DNA from: Voacanga thouarsii
Lineage: Eukaryota; Streptophyta; Magnoliopsida; Gentianales; Apocynaceae
Length of the DNA stretch: 64,000 nt
Reading direction: 5' to 3'
Assembly: GCA_026120185.1 (NCBI GenBank)
Contig: JANUWF010001783.1
Coordinates: 3,379,001 to 3,443,000 of the forward strand
In this document: one piece after another, positions 12,509 through 26,400 of the stretch
How the letters are laid out: each line of letters opens with the position of its first letter
How positions within the stretch are numbered: the stretch's first letter is position 1
The notes under the pieces: model-generated
What the model was told of the DNA's origin: nothing
Databases searched by the model: none
Seen by the model: the letters and a program-made list of their open reading frames with translations, nothing else
Translations under genes and position numbers: made by a program

Positions 12509-14053
12509 TGATAAGGCCTAAATTAGTCATATATTTTCTAGTTATTTGAGGACATTGTGTGATATATTTTATTCAATAACTAGTCATATTCCTTCATATT
12601 TGAGATTTTACCCTTGGAAAGGTATTTTTTGCATTATTTTAAATTTTAGGGATAAAATAAGGCAAAATCATCACTAAACAGAGTAGAGGCAGCGCCTGCC
12701 TGGACAGGAGAACTGGTGCTGGCCACGTGCTACTGGCACGTACTTCGAGATGATAAAAATCAGTGAAACAAAAGCTAAATAGAACACAACCGGCGCCGAT
12801 TGGAAGCTCAGAGGTGGCATCGGCTGCAGCCTGGAAGAATTGGCACGAAAACCAAGAAAAATCAATGAACAGATGGAGAAACAGATCACAACTGGCGTCA
12901 ACCCTAGGCAGGTTAGGAGTCGTCGACTGTGCACTAGTACAGAGGCGGTGCCTCGATTTTCGTACGCATTTTTGGCAATTTTTAGTGTTTTGGTATTTTC
13001 TTACTTCTATTTGGCCAAAAACCCTAAAGGGACGAATTTAGGCACTTCTAAAACTTATAAATAGAGGAAAAACACAAGGGAAAATGGATGAATTTACGGA
13101 TCAAAACACAAATCACTCAAAATTAAGGAGGAATTCATCAGATCAATGAGGATTGTACAAGAGAGTCTACAAAGAAAGAAGAAGGAGGCTTGTCTATAAG
13201 TGCTTTCTTTTAACTTTGTTTTCTTTTCTTGAACAGTAATGTATTAATTGTTTTATTATAATTTGACATTGTTTTAGATATTTATGATTTTTAGAGTTAA
13301 TTTGATCTTTTGATTAATTGATTGTTATTCTTGGTATTCAATTACTTATGCTAATTACAAGATTAATTTGTTATTTCTTTCTATTAACTTACTTGGAAAA
13401 GGGGTTGATGGTGGTCTCAATTCATTAATTTCATATTTGTTATCTATTAACTTACTTCGAAAATGGGTTATTGCTAAGAACTGGGTAATTGAAGGTTAAT
13501 TGATGTCTGCCAGGATATAGATTCGTTGGTTAATTTCATGTTTTAAATTTTCCAGGATATTGAAATTTAATTAAGGATTGTGGTTAATGCATCTTTTGGA
13601 TGAATTAGTTGAGACAGGATATGTGATGCTAATTTGTCTAGAAGATAGTGATTTCATGGATTGGAAAAGAAGTAAATCTATCTTAATCATTCATGATGCC
13701 AAGGGAATGATTAGTTATGATAATGATTGGGTACTTTAAAGTCATGTTTGTCAAAATAATGGTTTGAGTTACATAATTTTCCATCCTTAACATGTATATA
13801 TTCTTTTATTTTATTTTATTTTATTTTTCTTTTTTATTCTTTTTCACTTTATTGAGTCGGTTAAACAATGAAAGAAATGTGATTAAGGCATACTTGTTTC
13901 TTGAGGATCGATACTCGTTTTAAACCCTATGCTATGCTTAATGATGAGTACGTTTGCTCATATGTGTAATTTGGGATTAACGTTTTAATTTAAATTTGAT
14001 TGGGAATGTGCTTATTTTTATATGATTTTTTATACCCAAATTCAAATACATCA
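12509..14053 (+). repeat. LARD-2 3' LTR
   Basis: The LTR starts TGATAAGGCC and ends AAATACATCA (1545 bp), followed by the TATGT duplication. The TATA box is at 13056-13064. It differs from the 5' LTR at scattered positions, many of them transitions, so the insertion is not recent. Confidence 0.9.
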
Positions 14054-15346
14054 TATGTACACCGTGTTTGGTAACCAGAATCCAAAGAGAATAAGAATTT
14101 TTTAATTGCAAATTAGAATTGTAATTTTTCCTAATTATAATATGACTCAAAAATTATACCTAATTATAATTCGACCATAATAACTTCTTCTTTTCACAAT
14201 TAACCCTGTAATGTTATCAAATAACATCTGGAGTACTTTATTCTTTATTGGTATGACCTATTAGGCTTCCTGGCCTATTGACAGCGAAATATGAATTAAT
14301 CTAAACATCTTTAAGGTTAATAATCCTTAATAATTAAAATTAACTTATTAATTCTAATTAGGATTGATTTATTAATTTTCTAATTAATAAATCCATATTT
14401 GACAAATCATGAGCGGCATCTAGTAATACATTATGACCACATAAACGTCCAAAAAGTTAAGTGGCATGATATGAACCTTTCAATAGCAAACATCAGTGCA
14501 ATAAACTCCTTTAACCATACAAAATCTCATTCGCTTTAGAGTACGGAATTAGTGCCAACTTTCTCCAGAATATTGATTAATTTTAACCCGAATATTTTAG
14601 TACTTATTCCCAAAATCTATTACTCATCATGTGTATCAATTTGAACTATTTCAATACACAGTTGCCTTGGCCAAAGACTTCTCGCGTAATGATTGCTACA
14701 AATGGCTATGAAATATTTGCTCATACCATTAGGAGTGGTGAATCCTTTATTAATCTTTTTAACTACTTTTATTTTCTTTACATTGTACCCAATATCTATC
14801 CCATAAGCGGTTTTGTTGGGAATCCAGAGATGGGACTCAAAGTATAAAACTTAGTAAACAAAGTATCTTAGAGATCTCAAGTCTAAGGATACTTACACAT
14901 TTGCTATGATAAGATTCTATCACTGTTACTAAATAGTTATCCATATGATTATCTCATAGTTAGGTAATGTAATGTACTTATTCTTGTAACAAACATCCAC
15001 GTGTTAACTTTGAGTATCACAATCTCAAATATGTGAGAACCACCGCTTGATCAAATCAGGAAGTATAACATATGCTAGTCTTAATGCATTAATGATCCCC
15101 TTTTTTATTAATACTATGACTAGGGATAATTTAAATACAAACACTATCCAGTGTAGTAGGAATCTTACATCATGATCTCTATCATGATTTTCTTAACACA
15201 GTATTGCACTTGGGACTTTATCTAACAGTTATATTCGTATAAAATTATAAATAAAATAAATTAAAAGATAGAGAATACCTTGTATTATTAAATAAATGTG
15301 TAATATACAAAATACATGTGATTGCCTATAGGGCACAACACCAACA
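14054..15346 (-). repeat. Copia-1 3' LTR, proximal part
   Basis: On the minus strand the LTR begins TGTTGGTGTTGTGCCC at 15346. Next to it on the right is the antisense polypurine tract, reading AACTCCCACTTG on the + strand (15347-15358). Together with 7585-7999 the LTR is about 1.7 kb. The small + strand frame at 14629-14847 is not a gene. Confidence 0.75.
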
Positions 15347-15399
15347 AACTCCCACTTGCACTAGAGCCAATCATTTATGTATCTAATACCGAATGACTC

Positions 15400-17655
15400 A
15401 ACATATCTATCATGTTTCTTCTAAAAAAGTGCTTTAGTGAGTGGATTAGCTATGTTCTCATTAGTGAAAACTCTCTCTATCTTTACATATTGTCTATCTA
15501 TAATTTCCCAGATTAGGCGATAGCATCTTAGTACGTGTTTAGATCGCTAGTGAAACAATGGCTCCTTTACTTGTGCAATAGCTTTATTGTTATCACAATA
15601 CAAAGATATTAGTTCAGCAATACTATGAACCACTCCAAGCTCCGTGACGAACTTCTTAATCTAAACTGCCTTCTTAGCCACAGCTATGTACTCAGCTTCA
15701 GTCATTGAGTCGGCAATAGTATCTTATTTAAAACTTTTTCAACTTATTGCCTCTCCACACAATGTAAATATGTAGCCAGTCTATGATTGAAATCATCTTT
15801 ATCAAATTGAAAACTGACATTAGTAAACCCGTTTATTTCAAATCACCTTCTCCTTATACAAAGAATATATTCTTAGTCCTTCGCAAATACTTAAGGATAT
15901 TTTTTACAGCAGCTCAATAGCCCTTACCAGGGTTAGATTGGTATTTGCTCATCAAACTGAGAGTAAAGGATACATCGGGCCTAGTACATATCATAGCATA
16001 TATGATAGATCTAATTGCTGAGCCATATAGAATCCTACTCATGTGATTTCTTTCAATTTATGTCCTTGGAGATAACGACTTTGAAAAGCTTACCCCATGA
16101 AACATGGGTAAGAACTCCTTTTTAAATTGATTCATGCTAAACCTCTTTAATACTTTGTTTATGTATATAGCCTGTAAAAAATCTAGTAACCTTTTTTATC
16201 TATCTCTACATATTCTTATTCCAAAAATATAGATTGCTTCTCTAAAGTCTTTTATGGAGAATTTCTTGGACAACCAAACTTTCACTAATTGAAGGACAGG
16301 TACATCATTTCCTATTAGCAATATGTCATCTACATAAAGCAACAAGAAAACGACTGCATTTCTACTAACCTTCTTATATATACAAGGTTCATTTATGTTT
16401 TGAATGAAATCAAACACTTTGATTGTTTCATCAAAATGGATGTTCCAACTCCTAGATGCTTGCTTAAGTCCATAAATAGACCTTTGCAATTTACACACTC
16501 TTGTGCTATCATTAGATATGAAACCCTCAAGCTATGTCATATACACTTCCTCAGTCAGGTTCGTATTTAGGAATGCTATTTCCATATCCATTTACCATAC
16601 CTCATAATTATAATGGGCAGTAAGTGTTAGGAGTACTCTTATGGATTTCAATATAGCAATTGGTAAGAAGGTTTCATCATAGTCAATACCATGCTATTGA
16701 CGATAACTCTTAGTAACCAATCGTATTTTATAGGTAACTATATTACCATCCTTGGCAGTTTTCTTCTTGAAAATTCATTTGTACCCAATAGGTTTGATTT
16801 ATTTGGATGGATCAACCAAAGTCCATACTTAGTTGTCCTACATGAATCCATCTCTGACTTTATAGAATCAAGCTATTTATTAGATTCTGAACTATTTAAA
16901 ACATCCTTGTAAGTAATAGGCTCATCTTCATCTATGAGTAATACGTCATCATAGTCACTTATGAGAAATCTAAATCTCTCAAGTGCCATACGTATCCTAT
17001 TTGCCCTACAAGGTTCTTGTGTAGATGAAGGTACATCTATTGTCCCAATAGATATGGGATTAGACAATTGATCTACGCTTGTTTATTCTTCTTGAACTTC
17101 ACTAAGTTCAATTTTACTCCCACTGTCTCTTTTGAGCATATACTCCTTCTTTAAGAAGACGGCATGTTTCAAAACAAATATTTTATTTTCGGAAGGGAGG
17201 TAGAAGTAATATATGAATGACTCTTTCAGATATCTAACCAATAAACACTTGTCAGACTTACTCTCAAATTTGTCTGACTATGGCCTTTGGACAAAGGCAG
17301 GATAATACCATATTCTCAAATGAGATAACTTTGGTCTCTTACTAAAGAATAGCTCAAATGAGATAGTGTCAATTATTTTTTACAGAACTTTATTTAGAAT
17401 ATAAATAGAAGTCTCTAGTACGTATCCCAAAAATGATTTTAGTAAGTCTGCAAAAGCTATCATAGTCCGTATGATATCTAAAATGGTTCAATTCCTTCTC
17501 TTAGATATACCGTTATGTTGAAGTGTATATGGTGAAGTATATTGAGATAATAACTTATTATCTCTAAGATAACTTTGAAACTCTTGACTTAAGTATTTAC
17601 CTCCTCGATCAAATCGTAGAGTCTTGATACTTTTGCCAAATTATTTCTCTACTTC
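15400..17655 (-). pseudogene. Copia-1 pol remnant: integrase end, RT, RNase H
   Basis: On the minus strand, the integrase motif LRFDRGG and the phrase LQHNGISKRRN lie near 17640-17500. A linker with the phrase DDVLLIDEDEP lies at 16873-17067. The RT core lies at 16196-16498, with SIYGLKQASRSWN and the catalytic YVDDILLIGND intact. RNase H lies near 15540-15720, with DSMTEAEYIA and LYCDNN. Stops and frameshifts separate the pieces, so no functional polyprotein is possible. The RT-RNase H order after integrase is that of Ty1/Copia. The integrase is cut at 17655 by hAT sequence. Confidence 0.88.
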
Positions 17656-19980
17656 AACGAAAATGCAAAAAAGAGAAACTAGTGATATATTCACCAAGCA
17701 TTTCACCATTACAAAAATGCCATCTAGTGCAATGAAAATAAAGTATAATTATTGTACTAGTGCTCCTAAATTATATGCATTCAAGCTAGGAATAGGTTAT
17801 GATACACTTTCTCAATATCTAAGAAGGCATCATCATCAAGAATTCAATTTGGATTCCAAATAACAATAAATTACTAGATAGCCTACTACTACCTCTACTC
17901 CTCTGTCTATTGGTGTATTTAAATATATTGATAAAGTAAATAGAGAAGAATTAGCTAGAATGACAATTGTAGAATATCTTGCATTTCGTTTTGATGAAGG
18001 ATTACAATTTAATAAATATTGTTAAAATGCTTTAAATTCTGTAACAAATCGTGTTCCTTGCACTACTATTACACGTATACCTAAAAAATTATATAGAGAA
18101 AGTAAGAATCAATTAGCTCAAAAATTTTTTCTAAATTTGCCTTAAAATATTTCTTTATGTAGTGATATTTAAAGTAATCATTGGAAAACTCATTCTTATA
18201 TAGGTATTATATGTCACTAGATAGATAATGAATAGAATATTCAAAAACGATTAATTGCTTATAGGGCTTTTGATGGTCCACATTTTAGTGAAAATATTCA
18301 TCAACTGTTAATTATCATTCTAGAAGAATATAGTTCAGTGAATAAGATTTTTTCAATTTCTTTTGATAATAGTAGTGCAAATACTACCTCAATTACTAGT
18401 CTTAAAATTTTAATTGAGCCAACTTTTGGAGGTAAATTTTTTCATATTAGATGTGTATATCATATATTAAACTTATATATACAAGATGATATAAAAAGAC
18501 TTGAATTTTATATTAAACCAATAAGAGCTATTTTTTCTTATTTTTGGCTTAAGCATGCAGTTAAAAAAAGAATGGAGTCAATTTTGTAGACGCAATAACA
18601 TGAAACCAAAACAATTATCAAAAGATGTCCCAAATAGATGAAATTCAATACATGAATTACTAAATGAATCTTTTCTATATAAAGAACTTTTATGTGCTTT
18701 TTTTTTTCTGGCAAATAGAGCTATTGGAATATATTTGTTTCCTTAACAATAGAATGTTTTTGAAGGTATTTTAAATGTTTTAAAAATAATTAATTATGCT
18801 ACTTATAATTTATCTGGTATTTATTATCCTACTGTACATTTAGTTGTTTAAGAATGTGTTAATGTGAGTAGTATTTTTAATGAATATTCTAGTGATGCTC
18901 TTTTGTCTCCTTGTATTGATGTTATGAAAACTAAATGGTAATAGTATTTAGAAATACATAATGTGAATTTAGTAGCTACTTTTCTTGATCCACGTATGAG
19001 AATTGATGGTTTACAAGAATATCTTACTTGTTATTATGATTCTTTATTTTCTAAACATAACAATGACAATAAGGATGATGATGATATTAATACTTAGGAT
19101 CTTACATATCCTCCTGATATTTTTTGTATAATTGCTAATATAAGGAATATTCTTTGTAACTTATATTATGAATATTCTAGAAGGTATGGTGTGGCTATCT
19201 AAGAAACTTAAGATATTGATATTCTGATATCCGATTTTTTAAAAATATACTAGGCAAGTAAGATGATAATAGAAAGGTCAAAATGACCAAGAGAATCTTT
19301 AAGTTCCATGGCGGAACTTGAATTATATCCAATTTATAATTTGAAGTGGAATGAAACAAGTGAAAGATTTGATATCTTCAAGTGATAAGAGAAAATGAAA
19401 GTAAATTTCTTGTTGTACCACTAATGACTAAGGAGATTCATGTTGTTCATATTTCAACCATTGCAGTAGAATAAATCTTTAGTGCTAGAGAAAACATTTT
19501 GAGCAAAACTTGCTCAAGAATGGCATCGAAAGTTTTTAAAGTTCAAGTATATTTAGTGATTTGATTAAAGCTAAAAATCGTCAATAAGAAAATGTGCAAT
19601 TAGATCTCAATGAATTTTTAGATGTAGACACTGAAGGAACTATCACAACCGAAAGTGAAGATAATTAAAGGCAAAAAAGAGTTAAAAAATAAAAGAACTA
19701 CGAGAGCTTTAGTTCCTTTGCACCCTAAGAGGATACATATGTAGCTTAATTTTATAAAACTAAAATTAAGTTCAAGCTCATCTTTTTATATCTTATATTT
19801 TTACTTATTTTATACTTTTTCTAAAAAAATAAAAAATCACCAAACTGGAGGTTGCCTAACCGCAACTGTAATCACCAACTGCCAAATTGAGTTGGGGGTT
19901 TAAAGTTGAGTTTGCCATTTTGGCTAACCGTCTATCGGAGGTTGACCAACTAGCAACCGAAGGTTGACCAACCGCAACCA
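17656..19980 (+). pseudogene. Degenerate hAT transposase
   Basis: The + strand reading shows the domain order of plant hAT transposases. A BED zinc-finger remnant lies at about 17656-17860 (SDIFTKHFT and LRRHHHQEF). The RNase H-like core lies at 18230-18590, with SFDNSSAN and the conserved phrase HIRCVYHILNLYIQD. A DUF4413-like stretch lies near 18926-19040 (NLVATFLDPRMR). A C-terminal dimerisation-like stretch lies near 19410-19580. There are many TAG and TAA codons, so it is dead. Its start abuts the Copia-1 integrase. Repeated GGTTGACCAACCGCAACC-type words at 19845-19980 may be its subterminal region; I could not define terminal inverted repeats. Confidence 0.8.
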
Positions 19981-19984
19981 TGCC

Positions 19985-22722
19985 TACCTGCTACTAGAAT
20001 TAAATTGAGAATCTGCTGCAAATTGGAGATGATGAATCAAGACTAAGGTTGAGCTTTTAGAGGAGATTATTTCTTCTGTAGTATCTACTTTGTGTAATGA
20101 TAAGGAACCATTAGATAGTCTTGTAGAAGAAAAAGTACTCACTACAGTGACTGACAAAGATGTTGGTGTGCTCAAAACTGATGTAGTTGATGGCTTAAAA
20201 AAGCAAACCCAATCTATCCATTTTCACAAAGCTAAAGCCAATGCTGAATTCTCAAACCCCACCTTAAAATCTATTAACAAAATAACCATAGATAAAGAAG
20301 ATGGTACTAATAGTGATGGGGTTGACTCTAATGATGAGTAGAATATTTCTTATGGAGAAGGGGGATATTTTAAGAACTCAGATTACCCTTTATCAGATGA
20401 TTATGGAGACTTATTTGATGTGGTTGTAGGTTAAAGCCTTAAAGATGCTTATGATCACATTGAGAAGGAAATAAAGGAGATGATCATTCCAAATACCAAA
20501 ATCGAGGCATCTGCCAATAAGAAGGCCAATGTAGTGTTTGAGAATAATGTACAATGAGATGATTATGTTATAGAAAATGGCCATGATAATAAATAGGCCA
20601 GTAGTAGACTAATTGGAGGGAAATACCGAGGCAGGAAAAAAGTATACATTAGGATGGAACTATGGATATGAAAAGAAAAAAGAGGGGGTATCAAAGTGTA
20701 TGGAAAACATGGATATACAATCAAAATTTTTATGAAATTGAGGCGGAATATGCAAATGAAACAGTTGAAATATGTATGCAAGATGAAGACATTGTATAGG
20801 ATATAAACAAGGAATATTTCAATAGACACATCAATAATGATGATGATCAGGTAGATAGTAAGAGGGGTAAAAACATGAGATTTAATAAGTAAAGGGATAG
20901 AGAAAATTCAATCTTTGTAATGGGCATGAGATTTAACACTAAAAAAAACTTGAAGACTACAATTGTAAACAATAGAATCAAGTATTAAAGGGAAGTTTTT
21001 TCCAAGAAAAATGACAAAGTACGAGTCAGGGCCTATTATAAAAGGCGTAGTTGCAAATGGATTGTCTACGAGCATAGGGTGAATGATACTTCTTCATTTC
21101 AGATAAGAACACTACAAGAAAAGCATGACTATTCTCGAAACTTGCACCAAATATTAGCAAATATGCAAAATATCTTGCATCTAGGAATATTGATGATTTC
21201 AAGTCTGCAAATGTGGCTAAGATAGATGAGTTTCAAAAAAAAATACACAAAGATCTAATTGTGAACATTTCACAATAGAAAGCTTACAAAACAAGGGCGA
21301 AGGTAAAGATATTGATCAAAAGGAAATATAAAGACCAATACAAGTGAGTGTGGAGTTACTATGAGAAGCTTAGGAGAAGTATCTCAAGACAACCATTTAT
21401 AGTGATACAGTTGAGAATGAGGTTATTGGTGAAGAACTTTTCAGAAAAATATGTGTGCCTTGATGCACTCAGGAAGGGATTTAAAGTTAGATGTAGAAAA
21501 ATCCTTGGCTTAGATAGAACATTTTTAAAGAGGCCATATCCCAAAGAATTCCTAATAGCAGTTGATGTTGATGCTAATAATAGAGTATATCCAATATTTT
21601 ATGCAGTGACTGAGGTTAAAAATAAGCTTACATGGAAGTATTTTATGGAAGGCTTGATTCAAGACCTTGGAATACATAATCCTAAAGAGTGGGTTGTCAT
21701 GTCTAATAGACAGAATGTATGAAATATTAGCATCAATTCTATTTTTAGAACACCAAGATTTACTTATCAATTCTATTTCCAAAATACCAAAGGTTACTTA
21801 CTTGATTGGTTGTTGTTCTGTATAGGGTTTAATTCAAGTTGTATAGAAGTCGCTACATAGAATTGAACACCGACATTGTATTCGCCACTATATTACAATT
21901 TCCATAAATCACATCCAAGGGATGCATTGAAGGATATGTTATGAAAGCATGCTAAATTAACATACCTCAACAAATTTGTAGTAAAAATGCAAGCCTTGAA
22001 GGACTTCAATGTGTGTACTTTCAACTAGCTGAAAACACATGCATGTCAAAAATTTTAGACCAAATCCCACTTCGGAGAAAACACCAAATGTGACATTTTA
22101 TTAAACAATCATTGTAAAACCTTTAATAGGTACCTTCTAGAAGAAAGATGTAAACCAATCCTAGTCATACTAGAAAGAATAAGGTTGTATCTCATGAAAA
22201 GGTGGCAAAAATATAGGCAATGGATTCAAGGTAGATAGGAAAGATTTGCGAAGCAACTGCCAAGAGGTGAGAAATAGTGAAGGAGGAATCATCATGATAT
22301 ACCACAACCTATGCTAGAGGCACCAAGTTTCAAAAAATGCAAGTGTCAGATTTAGAGCAATTTTGTAGTAGATGAAGGTTTGAGAATTTGCTCTTGTAGA
22401 AAATAGGACATATAAGACATCTATTGTAAGCACTATATAGCTGTACTAGGGTATCAAGGAGATAAATTTAAGGACTTTGTAGACCAATGTTATAGCATTA
22501 AGGTTTACTAAAGGGCTTATGCATCAATTATTTGCCCAACAAATGGGCCTAATAATTAGTCTATTTCTAATAGAAAGTCACTACAACCACCTAAAAATAT
22601 AAGATTGCCTAGAAGGCCTAAGACAAAAAGGAGGCCAGAGATTAGAGAAAAAGGTTGGAAGAAACTAGAAAATAGATCACAAAAGATGACTAGGGATGGG
22701 TTTACCACTAACAAGTATAGGA
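19985..22722 (+). pseudogene. MULE-1: degenerate Mutator-like transposase
   Basis: The reading follows the plant MuDR family order. An acidic N-terminal part covers 20040-20540. The MuDR N-terminal domain lies near 20900-21130, with FVMGMRFNTKKNL and CKWIVYEH. The MULE catalytic domain runs from 21348, with RKILGLDRTFLK, AVDVDANNRVYPIFYAV and LTWKYFMEGLIQDLGI. The phrase KCDILLNNHCKTFN lies near 22090. A SWIM-type zinc finger remnant lies near 22400-22450 (YCKHYIAVLGYQGD). The usual second catalytic Asp (SDRQ) reads SNRQ at about 21705. Many stops break the frame. It ends at 22722, where a TGTAACACCCC repeat begins. Confidence 0.85.
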
Positions 22723-23459
22723 TGTAACACCCCTATTTTATAGATATATATAAACTTGTAATATTTTGGTGTCACCCCTTCTAATCTCCTAGATAAATGG
22801 GTCTTTATAATAGTTTGAAACTTAAATTAAGGTTATATTCCCAAAACTATTTCCATAAAAAAGTGTAATATTTAGGATCGTTTGATTCATAATATATAGA
22901 TTTTTAAAGATTAAGTGCCCAATATGGGTCCAAAATCAAGTATTGGTGAAGAATAGTCTCAAGCTAAAAAACTGAAAAGGTTTTCTCTTCCAACTCTACT
23001 ACCTCAAATTCTTCCTGCTTTCTTTTGGGCTTCTGGGTTACTGTAGACTCATTCTTGCTAGGGGTACTAGGCTTAGCATCACATTACTTAGATAGCAAAA
23101 TGCATGTGCGACTAACTCGATGTCTTAGGCCTGGTCTAGTATAGGCATGGAAATAGGTAGCATTAAGTCCATGTCTTTCTAATCTTTCTTTTTTTTCTAT
23201 TGGCTTCTTACCCTTCTCGTTACCTCTTGTCATTCCTACACAAAAAAAAAAAATATATCTAATCATCTAAAATCACTAATCTAGGCTCTAATATCAATTA
23301 TAACACCTCTAACTCCCGTAAGTGATAAAACCTATAATGCATAGGTGTTGCCTCGTCTGATTTCCCAGATAAGGGATCTTTATAACAATTTTGACTTAGA
23401 CTAAAAAATGTCGTTCTACTTCATACCAAAAGAATTTACATCAAAAGTTGCTCTATTTT
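22723..23459 (-). mobile_element. Probable chromovirus fragment: LTR end, gag 5' part, second LTR end
   Basis: TGTAACACCCC at 22723 and TATAACACCTC near 23300 start two similar stretches; both share AGATAAxxGGxTCTTTATAA. Immediately left of the second is GGCTCTAATATCAAT, the antisense of an initiator Met-tRNA primer site (TGGTATCAGAGCC) with transitions. This means a minus-strand element whose 5' LTR lies to the right. Between them, 22940-23280 would be leader plus the gag start. Most of the internal region and of one LTR must be deleted. The assignment to Ty3 chromoviruses rests on the TGTAACA-type LTR ends and is tentative. Confidence 0.5.
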
Positions 23460-26400
23460 TGTAACAACCCACACTTTTGTACTTTAATCACTACTACTAT
23501 GTATAGAATAAGAATTTGTATAAGTGATCAAAACAAAATATGATCAATATAATGAGATGAACATTCTGTTATGATAAAGATATTTAGGGGCATTATTGGA
23601 ATTTTGAAACTTATAGGGATCTGAGTGAAATTTTGAATTTGTTCCTAAATCTTCAAATTGCGACTACTTTTAGTAGAATGGGAATTTGAGGGTACATTAA
23701 GAACAAAAATTGATCAGTGTGATGAGATGAGTATTCTGGTATAAATTAAGCTATCGGAGGTATCAGAGGTATTTTCGTAATTTTGACCGCAATCGGAATT
23801 TTGACCACAATTTGGGAAAAACTGAGAAGGGATTGAGAATTTTGATTTCTAATATTGAATTCAGTACAATTTATAGATTCCATTAGTGCAATAAAATATT
23901 TTTTTCAATACAGACCTGAAATTTGGTTATTTTTGAGAAAAATTCTAAAATGCGGTCGAAATTGAAACAAGTGGCCGAATATGATTGGTGGATGAAAACA
24001 AGTGTCAAATGGTGATTGGTTATTTCATAAATCTTATTGAATAAGTTTTGAAAGAAAATAATTAAAGAAAAAGATTGGTGAATAAGAAAACAACACTTGG
24101 AAGGATAGCCCACAATAGCTACCATAGCATTTAATGAATTGGTCACCATTCTTGTGGTTGAGGAGCTGAATTTCAGCAAGAAATTTGTCCATTAGGAATA
24201 GAGAAAAGTTAGAGAAAAATATGGAGAAAAAGAAAAATGGGAGAAAGAAAAAAGTGCATGTGTGTGTGTGTGTGTGTGTTCTTGGAGCAAAATCAAGCCA
24301 AGAGATCTCACATACAAGGTAAAATTCTATACTTCAAGAATTAAAGTCATAACCTTATTACGGTTTAACATGAAAATATGAGATTTATGGCTATGATTTA
24401 GATTAAACGTGTACTATATGAACCTTTGTGTGTATAAGTGTTGTGTGCTGGATGGATGAAGGTTTTATTTACTATGTTTTATATAGTATATGAAGGTGTT
24501 TGAACGGTGGTTTGGGTGGTTGTTCATGGCTGCACAAGAAAGTGTAAGAAATGGAAAGGAAAGATAGAATTAATTGTTGAAGAAAATGAATTGTTAATGT
24601 TGTTGATTGCACTTGTTAAACTTGATGTTGGAAAATATGATTTTGTTGGGCTAAGTATCTCTAAAAATCAGAGAATGTAAGACCATTATGATGGAATTTA
24701 AGATGGTTTAAGTGTTATATAGTTGTTAGGAATAAAGTAGAATAGGTGGTGTGAAGAAAAGAAACAAAAATAGAAATTCTGTTTTGAAGAAATCCCAAGC
24801 AGCCTTGAAGAATAAATAAATTGTACAAATTGATTCATTAATTTGGAACCTCATAACCTGAAACTTGTAGCTAAATGTCTTAGGATCATTTTAGGACCAA
24901 TTTTACATGATTTAGAGTTGTGAATAAAAAATTATGATGAAAATACGACAAGCTACCAAAACTGTGACGGGATTGAGAATCTGAGATGTTGTAAGAAAAA
25001 CTAAATAAATAAGAAGGGAAATCAATGGTTCATGAATTGGAAATCATAAAGGAATGTCTTGAGGACATTTTGGAACAATTTTGACTTCAATTGGACTTAT
25101 GAATCAAAAGTTATAATATAAACAAACAAGTGTGACAAGAATAAAGAAATGCAAAATTCTATTTGTCAAGAAATAAACTCAATTATTGTTTTATTGGTAT
25201 TAATGGATGAAAGAGAGATCACAAGAACATATGAAAACCTGAGATATTGTTTGAATAAAGAGATGGGAAATGAATTATTGAGCCTTTGATCATTCTAAGT
25301 ATTTATCTCATTTTAGTTGGAAGAAGTGAAAAAGAAGAAAATAGAACATTTTCTAGTCACATAATAGTTTTTGTGTTAGTCGTACCTTAAAATGATAAGT
25401 GAGGTTTGGAATGACTCTCGATATAAGTCATTTATCTTCAAAGCTTTGTAAAGGACTAAGAGATTATATACGTCATCACATTGAGATAGAACACGAGGTG
25501 AGTCCCACTGCTTTTTAAATCCTGTTTTAGCTAAGTATTTTCCTGAAATGATCATGTGTTTTCATGACACAGTTAATGCTTTCCTGATTTATTATGAGAT
25601 GAATGTTACACTTGAATTTAAAAGCATTACCAAGTACTTGATTTCTTGAATATCCTAGATATGAAATATCTCGTGTGATCTTTTCAATCTCCAAATCTTG
25701 ATTTTAGTAAAGTGTTTTCCTGATATGGAAAATGGTTTCTTGATGTGCTCAAGTGCAAGCCTTCTGTATGGATTTGGAAACATGATAAGCAATATGAATC
25801 TTGAATTCTTAATTTCCTGAACTTGTCAATCCTTGAATCCAATACATGACTAACTTGAATACTTGGCATATGCACCAATTGAATACTTGGTGTAAGTACT
25901 AACTTGAAGACTTGGCCTAAGTACTAACTTGGCTACTTGGCGTAAGCACTAACTTAAATACTTGGCGTATACACTAACTTGAATACTTGGCGTAAGAACT
26001 GATTTGACTACTTGGCATAAGCACTAACTTGAATACTTGGCATAAGCACTGACTATACTTGAATACTCAAATACTGAAATGCTTGAATCAAAATATTTTG
26101 TACTAGTATTCTAAATACTTAAATCAGCATATTTTCACTCAAAATTCTTGAATACTTGTTTTGAGAATGTTTTCACATGAGAATTTCTGAACTAGTTTAT
26201 GTTGAGATTATTCTTCATGAGATATTTTTTAAGTTAAAAACACTAGCACACATGGCATTCACTAAGCATTACACTCACACGTATGCTATTTCTTTTGAAA
26301 AATTTAAAATCAAAGGCGTAGCGAAAACACGGTGAACTTCCAGAGGCTCATGCTACATCTTGGACTTGTTATACCCGTGAGTGTATGTATCAGAAGCCAA

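Larger units (their letters stand above)
8000..14053 (+). mobile_element. LARD-2: complete non-autonomous LTR element, TSD TATGT
   Basis: This is a complete 6.05-kb element with LTRs at 8000-9545 and 12509-14053, both starting TG and ending CA. The Asp-tRNA primer site follows the first LTR and a polypurine tract precedes the second. Exact 5-bp target duplications, TATGT, lie at 7995-7999 and 14054-14058. The internal region (about 2.96 kb) has no pol domain. It needs enzymes in trans, most likely from a Tat/Athila-like Ty3 partner, judging by the primer site. It sits in the opposite orientation inside the LTR of Copia-1. Confidence 0.93.
7585..17655 (-). mobile_element. Copia-1: truncated Ty1/Copia element, interrupted by LARD-2
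   Basis: This minus-strand Ty1/Copia element keeps its 3' LTR (7585-7999 plus 14054-15346, split by LARD-2), a polypurine tract and the distal part of pol in the order integrase, RT, RNase H. Gag, protease, the integrase front and the 5' LTR are absent. The internal part stops near 17655, where hAT sequence starts. The long LTR (about 1.7 kb) and the RT motif order suggest a Tork/Angela-like lineage, but I give that only tentatively. Confidence 0.8.

Noticed and set aside
23084..23266. Minus-strand frame containing MTRGNEKGKK, which recalls the start of a small SERF-like protein
   Set aside because: Only a few residues agree, no further homology follows, and the position fits the gag start of the collapsed retroelement.
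25855..26060. Regular short repeats that might suggest a CRISPR array
   Set aside because: The units are directly adjacent 25-bp repeats without unique spacers, inside a plant LTR; this is a minisatellite.
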